From Beroe ovata (lineage: Eukaryota; Ctenophora; Nuda; Beroida; Beroidae): a DNA stretch of 64,000 bases. The stretch spans positions 86,629 through 150,628 of the forward strand of contig CAMPET010000080.1 in NCBI GenBank assembly GCA_946803715.1, in the 5' to 3' direction. The translations under genes were made by a program, and so were the position numbers. The notes beneath the pieces were generated by a model that saw only the letters and a list, made by a program, of their open reading frames with translations, did no database searches and was not told the DNA's origin. Below, in pieces: positions 24,701-36,734 of this stretch (positions are counted from its first letter, which is position 1; every line of letters starts with the position of its first letter).

Positions 24701-27700
24701 AATAACGGCACAATACGATCTAAGGTTGGTGAACAATGGCGTTCTCATTGCGTCCTGAGGGAGGCCTTATCCATCAAATAATCCCATCAAAATCTCCAAA
24801 TGACTAAATCATATCCCCATGTCTATCATACGCTTGTTGCAGGTATTCGATAACCCAAGAGAATCATAACGATTACGTCATATCCAAGTTGACAGTGATC
24901 TCTGTCAAGGATGAGGACGCTGGCATGTTGACATGTCGGGCTGTTAACCAGAAAGTTGACACCTACACCGCTGAACTAGACATTGAGTTCCTTGTGGGTA
25001 AGTAATCTGGGTGAGTAGCTCAACTTAGATTCGTGATAGACATTGCTGGTTTGATACACAAATTCACAATGATCACTGTGATATTAATGACCTATTATTT
25101 GACCTGATTCTCCAAGACATACGCAGACCTATCCCTCCTAATGACCAATTTCAATACATTCATTCACCATACAATCAGAACAATGTAAAATCTTTGATGA
25201 GCACATAATAACGAACACTCACCCCTTAATGCAGTCTACTGCCCTCTCACATCCATCATCCCATTCCTCAACTCATCTCCTCCACTCCCTAGGGAGGGAG
25301 ATTGCTCCCAGCATCTCCCTATCGGACATCACAATCCAGGTGGACTCCTCCATCATTTTCGAGGCTGTGGCGTACGGATACCCAACTCCTGGAATAACTT
25401 GGTATAAGGTATGATGAGCAATGAGTTGATCAGGAATGAATGAGGAAATCAGCGTTAATAAAATCATCAAAAAATTGGAAGAATGCTGGAGAATGATTTA
25501 TGAACATGTTGAAGAACGGAAACTATTGATTATATGTGACATGTGGTGTGAAAGTGACACACCCCCCTCTCAAAATTCAATATATATGATCCCCCACTAC
25601 CCCACCCCACCACCCAGGGTGAGGAGAGAGTCCCCATAGTGTCAGGAGGCCGGTATCAGATGTACGGGCCCACCCTGTTCATCGAGGGGGCACAGAGCTC
25701 AGACACTGGGTTATACATCGTGCGGGCATCCAACGGTGTTGGTGACGATGCCTTCGCCAATGCCACTATCTCACTTGGTGAGTGCAATGGCATTTTCATA
25801 AGTGCCACAATTTCACAAAATATAATGAATGCCACGCGATTTGATCCACTTTCGGTCCTATCGTTTAATAACTACCTATAATATCATGATGATCGTTCTG
25901 GAGATAGGTATCATGATATGAATTAAGTTTGAAGCCTGGAAGAATCAGCAAAGTAATGACTTTCGTACGTGAAGCATATTTGATATAGAAATTGCAGTTC
26001 GACATATGCCATAGAAAACAGTTCAACATGACGTCATAAACACTTTGTGCCATGCGATAAATACTGTGTGACGTAGTGTGACGTAACTATGATAATGAAC
26101 CACACATTTGAATACCTATAGTAGCCCTCTTAAATTTTGACAGTTATATTGAGTGGTTGAAAACCATTAGAAGCAGAAATCTCAGGTGCAGCAACGCTGT
26201 TGTTAGATCGTGATTGATATAATTTAGATATACCCTGTGGCTTCTTAGCTCAAATCTTATAACTCCTAAAGATCATTTATGAACCATTAGGTAATTTTAG
26301 CCAGTATACAGAAGCTACAATCATGGAAGATGCGATTTTTATGGCTAGGCACACACAATTAATATGGTTACCAATAATTACTTTGCTCCACTATTTTCTG
26401 AAGAAGGGAATCTCAACATATTTTCACGCTGAGCACAACTTATTATCCTAGTGTCAGGTGGTGGTGGGGAAGAAAAACCGGTTTTTGATGATGGAGGTAA
26501 AATATCAGATCAGGATCGCGGATGGAATATCAGTGTTGTTTCCAGTAGTGATTCTAGTTAGTCATACGTGTTAATCAAGATCTCTACGTGTTGCTGACAC
26601 ACATGTTTTTTGGCCTACATGTTGTTTGGGCTACATGTTGTTTGGCTACAATATGTTGTCTGCTTTGTTAATAACAGCTATCAACTCCAACCCTTTTCAA
26701 TGTCGGAATCTGTGTTACTCTCTGTAACCAACATGTTACAATGTTACAAAATAGCTTTTCCTATAATTCTCCAATGTTCCATTCTAAACTGTAGAATCTA
26801 CAGAGCTTATTAACGGTGTTCCCTAGGCGGCACCCATGTCTTTGACTTTATCTTCATTAAGATTGTCATTTATCTACGTGAATGTAAACTGATAATAGTT
26901 TGCTATACCATTTTATTACCTTTAAATCATATGCCATATGATTTTTAATCAACTCACCCATAAACAAATTTAAATAATGAAACACCAAATGAGATGGCTT
27001 AATATGGTTGAACAACGTTTAGCAATCAACTGGTCAAGATCAAGATTTTGACAGATCGCTTCACTGGTCATTATCTCTCTGCTGGTCTCTTGATCAATGA
27101 TTTATGAGATAAAAAGATTCTTATAAGTTCCTGTCGAAATAGAATTCCAGAAGTAATAGTATGGAAGCATCTTGACACATATATATGTGCGCTGCATATT
27201 GCTGCAAATAATAATAATATGAACCATGCATATTCAGCGGTCAATCTCAAACTTTCCTTCCCTATTAAGTACTTGGTCATGATCTCATCAAAATCGGAAA
27301 AGAATCTGCTCCATCCAACTTTCCAATGCTCATACCTGAGAGCTCCATAATCTATGTTATGTACAGATCACTCATAGTTGCACTACTAAAATAGCATGTG
27401 TATTCAAAAACGTTTTCCCATTCTATGTGTTAATTACTCGTACTCCTTAAAAAGTTTTCTCAAAAAAAATCGGCAACTTTCATCATATAGAAACAATTCT
27501 CCCTGTTATAGATCTATGTTATAAGTTTTTTGTTTCCTCCTTATGAAAAACGAAACAAATCTTCTCCACTTCTTTGACATCAGAAAACTCTCTTCTCCTG
27601 ACAGGTGCAAACCAGATGGTGATCATTACTTCAGCTGGTGGAGTGGCTGGACTCCTCTTCATTTTATGTCTCCTTGTGCTCCTGTATGTACTGTTCCGCC

Positions 27701-30464
27701 AGAAGCAGAAGAGAGAAGCAGTCCCTCCACTAGGTTTGTAATTAAACTAATATATCTTATTGGGGCATGGGATATGATCGTGTTTGCACAACTTCATGTA
27801 AAATGTATATTATTTGCATCCCCGAATTTTGCAGCCAAAAATACTGTATCAAACTCCTGTCTGTGCAGCCTGAACTTTCATTTTGTTTCCAAGTTGCAGG
27901 TTCCTCCTACCAACTACCAACCCTAACGTGGAAACACAACAAAGCTTATCAAGGTCCCCATGACAATCGCAGAGGTTCAAGACATCAGGTCAGGTGGAGG
28001 GATAAGTTACTCCCGGCTAATGCAATGAGATCGATCATTGGTCTTTGTAGTAACTTGGTGAAGGGTAGGAGAGGTGAGGAGGACTTGAAGAGGGGAGAAG
28101 TCCAAACTGTGGAGGAGGACAGAAATGGAGAGAGGAAAGAACTTGGTTCAGGACGGAAAAGAAAGAGGGGTGGAGTAAGAAGGGAATCTCAGAAGCAGTT
28201 GCAGCCAACAACTGAAACATCAACATTAGGATCCACGATTACCGGCAGTGTATCTGAGGATAACAACATCATGCAGGATAACAGCACTTCAACAACCGAT
28301 CTGACAACAGTGATTATGATGTCAAACTATCATGGTGAAGCACAATTTGGCAGACTGAAGAAAAGAAAGAGACGACCCAGGATAAAGTCGAATGGATTTC
28401 ATTTCAATCATAAACAGCATGGACTTTCACACTCAATTATACCCCAGATGTTTGATCAGCATCATGGCTCATATTTGCATGGCCCGCATGTTTTTTGTGA
28501 TAGTTATAAGCCCAGGCTGCATGAGAGTCTATGTGAAGCTTACCATGCATTCAGTGATAATAACACGTTCACTGTTCCAGCTGCCACCACGCCATGCGAG
28601 AAGGAAATCGAGAAGAGGTAAGATTTCACTCAGCTGAGAGGTTATCTTGTGGGAGATGCAGTTAGACAGTTTGCAATCCAGAGAAAAATTGAGATTCCTG
28701 ACTTTACTAGATAGCTATGCTATGGAATCTATGCCATGGATTGCATATTATATCAAATAGTCTGGAATGAATACTATGCTAGCTAGATAACCAAATATCT
28801 GCGCAGAATTCGATTAAGCAGTCAGTCTCCTCCAATTGGTTTTGAACCAAAGCCTGACTTGGACGAAAATATGAAAAATTCGTTATACCTCAAGGAAAAC
28901 CCGGCTTTATCCGATGTTAAGCTTGGGGCTCGAAATCTTCCTCCGATTCTGAGACCACAAATGGGTAAAAACATATGACTTTTCGTAACTTTTTACAGAT
29001 TTTGACATTGCTCAGATCTTTCAGTTTGAATGGAGATCATGATCACCACACTAAGAAACCGGAAATCCAAGTGAACGGAGGTACAAAGCAGCTCAAATGT
29101 GTTTCGGGAGTATTTTTCACCAAATCTTTTCTACTTTGTGTCCCTTGCCTGGAATCTTGCTGCTCCCCTGCTATGTCTAGGGTTCTTGCATACCTCAAAA
29201 CTGCATGTTTCTTCTTTTCTCTCACTGTCCCTCTAACATAAACGATACAGAAGTTATTAAGAATGCATTTCTTCGACTACCGCACCCTATATAATGAAAA
29301 CTATCGGATTATTTTCGAACAACAACTCAGATAATAAGATCCAAAAACCATAGATAAAAACGGAGAGCTGATTATGAAAGGTCCGGATTCCATTGAAGAT
29401 GAACCAATTCCCATCAGAATTCATCCAGATTTACCAAGTACGTACCTAATAGGTGCTCATGCCACTTGACAGGTCAAAATTGCAGAGATTCTGTTTTGGA
29501 GGCTTATTTATGCTTACGCCACTGACATATGAGCTTAATGAATTAATGAGCTTAATAATGAATTAAATGAGCTTAATAATGAATTAGATCAACTGCATCT
29601 TATCTTCTATTGTCTCCCTGAAAAATAAGCATCTCTAGAGTCTCCGGCTGACTCTACAAGAGAGCTAAATCTGAAAAGTCCAGCCAAATTACAAGAACAG
29701 CCCATTCCAGCAACATTGTATCCTAATTTACCAAGTATGTCAACTTCAAAATCATTTGATGGTAAAGCTTGGTAACAGCCCTAAGCTGGTACTTTGTGTG
29801 TTTGAATGTCTAGTTTTGTTTAGAATCGCCTGCTGAAATTTCAAGAGAAATGGATCTAAGGAGTCCCGGTGCGATTCATGAAAAAGAAATACCAGCAACT
29901 TTGTGCCCGAATTTACCAAGTATGTACAATGATAATTATCGAATAAGTTAGCTCGACGAGAGATCTATGCACATGAGCTGCTTTGTACTTCTAAGTAACT
30001 TCCATATTCTTTGGGTTGGCTTCCTCATTGAATTTAAAAAAATGTTTTTAGGAGCGCCAGAGTCATCGACAGACTCCAGTGATCCTGACAGTGATTCCTC
30101 AAGCTACGGATCTAGCACCAAAATAGTAAGAATCGCGGTGACATATTGATATGCTAGAAAAAAACCTTGAAACTTATAAATTGGAGATTATGTTCGTCTG
30201 TAAGCATTCACCAAGATAGAATCAAGCAAACTTTACATTCTTCTGGAAACGCACACACACACAAACACACACACACACNCACACACACACACAATTGAAG
30301 CCTTTCTTCTTTCATCCTCTTGCATCTCTCACACCAAACAATGAAATATAGGGATATAGGAGTATTAATCTTGTTCAAACTATTCATTTCACAAGTCTAG
30401 CAGGCTGAAAACATCCATTCTTCAGGTCCGTAAAGTTGGAAAGTCTAAAGTCGGACCGGTGTGA
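12740..30464 (+). CDS. Six-Ig-domain type I membrane receptor with long cytoplasmic tail
   Basis: Exons 12740-12860, 13058-13211, 14179-14324, 15167-15306, 16084-16249, 16899-16975, 21178-21308, 21737-21828, 22077-22249, 22444-22561, 24367-24454, 24659-24724, 24843-24997, 25293-25408, 25618-25777, 26452-26496, 27605-27733, 27900-28617, 28807-28964, 29354-29437, 29639-29734, 29824-29919, 30052-30125, 30426-30464 keep frame and give about 1113 aa. The first exon encodes a hydrophobic signal peptide. Six Ig domains follow, each split by introns (WLF...YFC, WYKDG...YAC, YRWKLG...YWC, LWLRDG...YQC, WFKDG...LTC, WYK...YIV). Ig3 lacks the first cysteine and Ig6 lacks both. A TM helix (about 655-680) precedes RQKQKR. 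The tail has a large basic exon (27900) and repeated exons ending in LP. It is probably an adhesion or recognition receptor; no classical ITAM was seen. The exon at 27900 is the least certain. Confidence 0.8.
13406..13457. repeat. 52-bp perfect palindrome
   Basis: Two 26-base arms meet at CATG (GTACCATGGTAC centre) without mismatch, inside intron 2 of the Ig receptor gene. It can form a full cruciform. Confidence 0.9.
15213..19493 (+). repeat. Tandem duplication of receptor exons 4-6 joined at a single N (probable haplotype artefact)
   Basis: Copy A (about 15213-17343) and copy B (17345-19493) are collinear and meet at one unknown base, 17344, which lies inside the exon carrying YIRVPCQ. Copy B holds the exon remnants 17345-17426, 18284-18449 and 19054-19130. 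Ten coding differences were found by eye and all are synonymous. Copy B has about eight units of a 14-bp TAACTGTGTATTCC repeat where copy A has two. Two alleles placed in series fits best; a recent real duplication is the alternative. Confidence 0.8.
16537..16890 (+). repeat. Minisatellite of TTACAGTTACCATGT units (and 18750-19050 in copy B)
   Basis: Imperfect 14-16-bp units of GTTACCATGTTTTACA fill the end of the intron before exon 6, with a 3-base N gap at 16687-16689. Copy B has its own version with a different unit order. The open frames across it (repeated YSYHV) are artefacts of the repeat. Confidence 0.9.
19737..21056 (+). mobile_element. Fossil hAT-family DNA transposon, 1.3 kb
   Basis: Terminal inverted repeats TAGGGTTTGCA (19737) and TGCAAACCCTA (ending 21056) are flanked by a perfect 8-bp target duplication GAGGGCGG (19729-19736 and 21057-21064), the hAT signature. 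Subterminal regions on both sides carry repeated TATCGGCGATAA-type palindromes. Inside, about 20395-20560 resembles a BED zinc finger (EIWKHFRKEGDN...MKCDKSF), but the second cysteine is serine and stops interrupt the frame. A further stretch near 20643 (MYSHLAAVDRLSFNQI) looks like hAT transposase N-terminus. There is no full transposase, so it is a dead or non-autonomous copy in an intron of the Ig receptor. Confidence 0.9.
22796..22930. repeat. CA microsatellite with a 21-base N gap
   Basis: CACACA and CAATCACACA units in an intron of the Ig receptor, with unknown bases at 22804-22824. Confidence 0.9.
23116..24350 (+). repeat. Tandem array of ~544-bp repeat (array 2) in an Ig receptor intron
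   Basis: Landmark TTGGGCGTGGTTTTACGGCAAG occurs near 23474 and 24018, a 544-bp period, with two full copies and a third partial one. The GTCCCATTGAATTTCGTG and GATGATTTGGTG segments run in the same orientation as arrays 1 and 3, but the CTACGTC...GACGCTGAATC segment is reverse-complemented. Confidence 0.9.
30250..30292. repeat. CA microsatellite with one N
   Basis: (CA)n in the last intron of the Ig receptor; unknown base at 30279. Confidence 0.9.
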
Positions 30465-33400
30465 TTTGTGAACGGAATCAATTAAGAGAGAGAGACAGAA
30501 AGCAAGAACGTGAAGATGATATGATTGATGTAGCCATCATGAGCCATGGACCCACATTTATGAAGTTGGTTGTTAACAGGCAACAGCACATCCTTGATTT
30601 TAACATCATATTATGGTGTCAACGTACCACAAATGATGTTTATTTATCATTAATGATGCTTCAGATTTCTATGTTAAAGGATAACGGAAACTTCATAAAA
30701 ATTTGAATTAGAAGTTGGGATATATGATTATAAGTAATCTGTCAAGGACAGATACAAAAGAATAAGTATTGACTATTTAACATAGCGGTCCAAAATTTCA
30801 GAATTAATTAGTGCTAGTTTTATAAGTTTTTAACTTCAGTGAAAACACATTTTGATCTTTTATTTTGTTCATCATATAAAAGTGTGCAAAAAGGTTTTTC
30901 ATTTTCATGGCTGGTGATTTAAATTACATTAAATTTCAATGTCATAGTCAGTAAGATCACACCCTTACCCATATTAGCAAAAAACAACTTGAATAGTGAT
31001 CCCATACCACAAATGGAAATGGAGAAAGCCCATGCAGACACCAACGTGCAACTGTTTTGCTGTAAACATTCAATTGTGTGGTTGGGTTGTTACATCCTTT
31101 CAAAGTTACGACAAAGGTAGCTCCGGAGAAAAGGGGTTCAACTCGGTTTTGTCTCTATAAGGTTTAATGGTTCATATTGGGACACCCACATAAACAGTAT
31201 ACATCCACTGGAGCGACTGGAGTTCTTGCTTTCTTGTTCTTGTTTTATATATTTGGGGCTGTTGACCTACATGCGCGTACCCTCTCCCCCTTGCCACCAC
31301 CCGCCCATTGCTACCCCCGCCCATTGCTACATATATTCATGTCATGACGGATAATGAATTCCCTGCACAAAAAAGCTGTAACCGGGCGCTTAACTTATGG
31401 TGGTGCAGAGGTGGTGGTCAATAAATCAGAGATCGACTCCGTAATAATAGCATACATAGTGCAACTGACTATAATAGCGACTATATAGTAACTATCGCAT
31501 CTCGGAATTACTGGCCAATTCGACTTGTATTGGTACGGATTGCACGTATTCGTTATCAAAAGATGTGATTGATTCAGTTTTGGGATGGTTATGAGTACGT
31601 TACATATGTCATGACCTACATGCTGCTTTGAATACGATTTATTTTTTCTTTTTTAATTTGCCCCGAGTTTTACTTACTGAATTCAAAATATGTCTAACTG
31701 CTTTGTGCTTAGTTCTGATCACCCTACAATTTCTCAATGACCTGAAACTCGAATTACTAAGTAAGTTCTCTTATTAAGATCTGAGTTCCACTGACCTTAC
31801 TATATAGTCTATCTGATATACCTAATTCTATTGGTCTACTCAAATATACTGATGACATGCTAATTATCATCTCTGAACCGAATTAAACAGCACATCATAG
31901 AAATCGAAACAATTATCCTTTATATGATCTGAATAAATCGAGGGTTACTCGATTCACCAAAGTTAAATACACAGTGCTCTCAGCAATGATAACGGCATCA
32001 TATTGTAGGGGTGGCGGTGATATAGTCTCGGGGTTGTCAAATGAGCGATGTGGCAAGATAAGCTTAACCTTATGAGATGTGTTGTAAAGCTTGCCACCGT
32101 GCGGAACTCTACGCGCGCGATCGTCATAACACGTGAATTGGACAGAGTTTATCTGCTCAACGAGGATGAATTCCACTCTCAGGGGAGGGAAATGATGCTG
32201 TGGTATTATAGACATACACGTCACACCCAGATGCACTCACACAGTCACACGCAAAGTCACAGACCCAAATACAGACACAAACCACCAGTGATTGATTGAA
32301 TCACATACGCGCGCACACCACACACACAAACAGTACGTGCAAGTGGTTATCACGATAATTCTGAAAATCACGCGATATAATAATCAAATGTTGTTGCGCC
32401 GCGACCTAGGTTTCATCATGACAGTGAAGCGCAATAAACTGATCATTTAGCATTTTGAATTTTGCATTCGCAATGATAGTTCAACCTACCTTCCTTCGTT
32501 ACTGTCGCTTATTCATAATAAAAATATTTTTTATATTAATCTCACTCATCTATTTAGGAGTTATTCGGGGAGAATTCATATCTATGCCCAATTAAGCAAT
32601 TGCTACCACAATCAATTCCCCAAGGAAAGGTGTGACTTCCCAATTCACACAAATATCACATTTTGATCCCTAGCTAGGATCCCAAAGACCTGTCACACAC
32701 ACACATTCATAATATAACGCTCTCTCTCTCTCTCTCCACATATTATCCTTGAACGTCACGCGGGAGTCGCGAGACACAAAACGTCAAAATTGAGCTGTAT
32801 TATATAATGTGGAGACGCGGGTCGATCGAAATGGTTTGATTGATATTTTGCTGTGCAGAATTGCTTCCCTAAGATCCCTCCCTCTCTCTCTCCCCAATCC
32901 CCCTTATGTTCAAATTCCCCTTATGTTATATGTCACCCCCTTTGTTTTATGATCGCTCAACTTGCTCCCATTTCGATGTCATAAATGACACGTGTAGGTA
33001 GCACGCGCTTCACACGTGCTAACATTATACGCGCCACGTGTTTCCATGGCGACATGAGTTGCACACTGATAACAGATCTTCTTATCCCGATCGATCATAG
33101 ATTGCATGCGTGATTTTCGAGACAACAGCTTTTGCTTCTACAACCAGAATATATATGTATCGTGTCTGTGCGTTGCAGAGTTATAATCGTATTTTTCATT
33201 TCTGAAGGTGTGTCCACAGAACATTCCATTACGCTACACCTTGCAAAGTTTGTTACGAGTCGGGTAGAGCACGATTTGAGAAGCTCATTTGAGCGAAACG
33301 CAGTTGTCCACAACTCTTAGATTTGAAATGCTCATTTGAGCTGCAGTTGTCTGGCAGCCGAGTTTCTGATAAATATTCACACTTCTTTGAAAGTTCAGTT

Positions 33401-36400
33401 CTTCCTCCCATGTATTCTGTTCTTATACTTGTCATGGGATTACTTTTTTAAGCTTCTAAGAGTCTATTAACAGATCGACGATCTTGTATGTTCAAAGATT
33501 TCCATATTTCCATGTACAAACATTCTATGACGAAGCTCGATCCAGCAAACTTAATTTAATTCTTATCACTGAGTTAAGTTGATGAAAATGAAATTTTCAT
33601 GCTATCTCCAAATCATTAAAACTGTGTATTCAACTGTTGCACGTACTGTGACGCGCATTATTTAGCGCGCCAATTGAGTGCGTGTAGCGTTGTTGAAAAG
33701 ACTCATATGGCTGCACCGAATGCTGTTTATATAGGCACAATATCAATTTGTATCGAAGCAATCCAATATAAAGAGTCACCTGAGCTCGATGTAACTCATT
33801 ATAATGAACGATATTTCGTAAGTGACTAATAGATATTGTAAAGAGTGGGGGGGAGGGGGGCATTTCTATACTCACACGCGAAAACTGCTCCTTTTAATGA
33901 AATTGTCTGTAACAATGTGTAATGGGTCACGGGTAACAGTATATGTCACGTGGGACAGAGGATCGGACACGATGTTTTAAGCTCTCCGCATGCAACAGCT
34001 CAACGCTTTTTGAAATTTCTATCAAGTGAGGATATTTTCAATATCGGAGATTGATACTAACAATTGCTTTTCTAGAGCGCTCGTCCGGAAGCTCTCCCGA
34101 TTTTTAATGAATATTGAGACTGAGAGATTGAAGCACGATCGGTCATTGACCACGTGACCCATCCGCGATTAGCTCATTGTCATGATTGTTTCTCTGTTTC
34201 AGAACACTTAAGATTTGCTGTTCCTGCTGATAAGATATGCGTTGAAGTCCCATATTAAGCCTCACGTATAATACGATTGATCTTATATTTCGCTTCTTTA
34301 CTCATAAGTAACAACCGGCGAGACTTAGTTAGTTAGTTAAAGTTCGATTAACGTCATAGATAAACATCATAGTTTTGATCGTTCGATTGTCCTTGATGAT
34401 CCCTAAAAACGATCACTTCATATGCTGGTACTATTATGCAACACCCTCCATTTTCCCTCATTATAATGACCCCTTACCCAGCAGCAAACGATGAATAACA
34501 TATAAGTTGTCTACTTCTTCCCCCTACCCAAAAGTCTTAATTTGCTTGGCGGCTCATGTCAAAACCTGTCTTCCCACTAGGTTTACTTTGTTTTATGAGT
34601 TGTATTTGCTTTTGAGCGAGCGCCTATGCCATCCCATATGCGATCAACCAGTCATTCGAAACGGACATTCTAACTTCAGTTGAATTACCACAGTTTGATA
34701 GATTGCTTGTTCCCGCTCACAATCACATGCTATATAATATGAACTAATGCTATATAATATGAACTATAATGCCTGAAATGCGCGAGTTTAACAAATTCTT
34801 CAAACGAATCGTCACATCACATCTCTGATTAAAAATAGCTAAATAAGGTTATTTTTGGAGCGTATATGTCACACTCATATCATCGTTCTGAAACGTTGAT
34901 TTAAATCAACGTTTACACCTACGCTTTTTGTTAAACTAGAGACCGATCACGTTATACATTTACATTCGAGTGCGTTGGTGTATGACGTATGTACTGTGTT
35001 AAATATTAATCTTCCCAAAAACGAGTTTTGTAATTTTTCATGCGCTTGGCTAACCTTTTTGCTAAAAATCCCCAAATTTCGTCCCCCATAAACATGTCTT
35101 CTAAAGTACGATATTATGAAAATAGCACATTATTATATTCAGATTCTCGCGCGTGTTAGTCGTGAGATCTCATATCATACCACGCGTGAACATGAAGATG
35201 CGCGCGAAATCTAGGTGGTCACTGGTCATATTATGAATGCAAACGCATTACCCCCCCCAACACGATAATCGATATATCAAACCATATTCTACATATTCAA
35301 CTTTAAAAACGATTCCTTTTAAGTTAAGTATATATATATTCTTCCGTGAATTTGTCATTGGTTTCACCCATCGGTTATCACTTATCAATATCATCATGAC
35401 TGATTTACTGTGATCAGTAGTACCTTATAATTACACACGCAATTAGCTTTTCGTTGGCTTCACTTTTAGTTGATTATTGATTTCCATTGTTGTTTCGATA
35501 TCCAATTAACAACAGGAAGAATCCCAGTTCTTCATCCATGTGTACGGTAATTAGGCTAGAATATTGTTGAGGTCTTCCAAAATAACACGTCCGGAGTAAC
35601 ATTATTGCACGTGCAGCTTCCTGCGTGCGCGGTGTAAAGATAAGACTGCGCGCAGTTGTGCCATTGATTAACATATCTTGCGTTATATAACTGCACCAAG
35701 CGAACTATAACTACGCCATTTCAAGATTTAACTTCAGCGAGCATATTTAATCTTTCAACTCCCCTTGTGCATTTACTAAGTATTTAGAAAAGGAAACGTT
35801 TTTCTTACAGCAGTGGAAGACGCTTTATTCGACTCACATTTTGTTTCAAATTTTCCGACCATTACATAACTTTCCTGTCGAGACTTTCTGTCCACAGATC
35901 TATGTTCATAAAGTACGTGCAGTTCAATGAAACAGATAGTTTAGCTCGAACCAATACTATATTTTCGTGTTCCGTGACCTCCGTACACCACATACAATTC
36001 AATATATAAAGAAAGCTGGACGCCCATGCTTTGGCAGACCTGGGAGTTCTAGTAGGTTCACCACACGTCTCACTTACGTGCAATTATGATATGGGCAGTC
36101 AGTCTTGTGTACGTGCCGCCCCCCAAAACATCGTTCACTGAGACACCCACTTGTGTTTTTGTGTGTGTGTGTGTTTGTTTGTGTGTTTGTTTGTGTGTGT
36201 GTGTGTGTGTAAGTGTGTGTGTAAGTGTAAGTGTGTGTAAGTGTGTGTGTGTTTGTTTGTGTGGCTGTGTATGTGCGTGTGTGTTTGTTTGTGACTGACC
36301 CCGCCAACCAGTCAATCGTCATAGGCGAATTAAGCCAACTTACAAATTCTGTGTGGTGTGCTACCGCATAAACCCTCTTTATATCCAATTTGTCTAGGGA

Positions 36401-36734
36401 AATTAGTCTAACTTATGTCCAGTTTTCATATAAAAACCCCAGAATAGCTTCTTTTTGCTTCAACCAATACTCTTGTTGATAATTTCTTGTTCACCGTTTG
36501 TCACATTAAGGAAACTTATTATTTGCTTCAGCCCACACAACTTAACATTCAAAACCATTTAATGTTGATTGCCTAGTCTGCCTTTCCATGACCTCCCATA
36601 AATAGCAAACCCTGCTTGCCTAAAACCACTGTCTGCAACTAAAACACCTGATCGTTCTCAAGTCTGAATTCCTATTTCGTGATTGTCCAATGTCCAGTTG
36701 TATATATAGATTCTGATTACGCACTGTATAGGTC
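30465..36734. other. 6.3-kb intergenic region without a recognised gene
   Basis: No chain of spliceable exons was found on either strand. It holds CACGTG-type sites near 32990-33050, CT repeats near 32720 and 32880, and a long GT microsatellite at about 36155-36295 just before the GPCR. Single short open frames here show no family resemblance. Confidence 0.5.
36155..36295. repeat. GT-rich microsatellite
   Basis: Interrupted (GT)n with GTTT and GTAA variants, about 440 bp upstream of the GPCR start codon. Open frames on both strands across it are repeat artefacts. Confidence 0.9.

Noticed and set aside
28975-29040. Possible extra receptor exon after TTTTTACAG at 28999
   Set aside because: In the phase required by the previous exon it reaches a stop at once. 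The exon at 29354 joins in phase, so the former was left out, though it could be an alternative end.
36086-36388. Frames of CVCVCV / HTHTHT repeats, also at 7924-8343 and 46931-47305
   Set aside because: They are translations of CA/GT microsatellites, two of them spanning N gaps.
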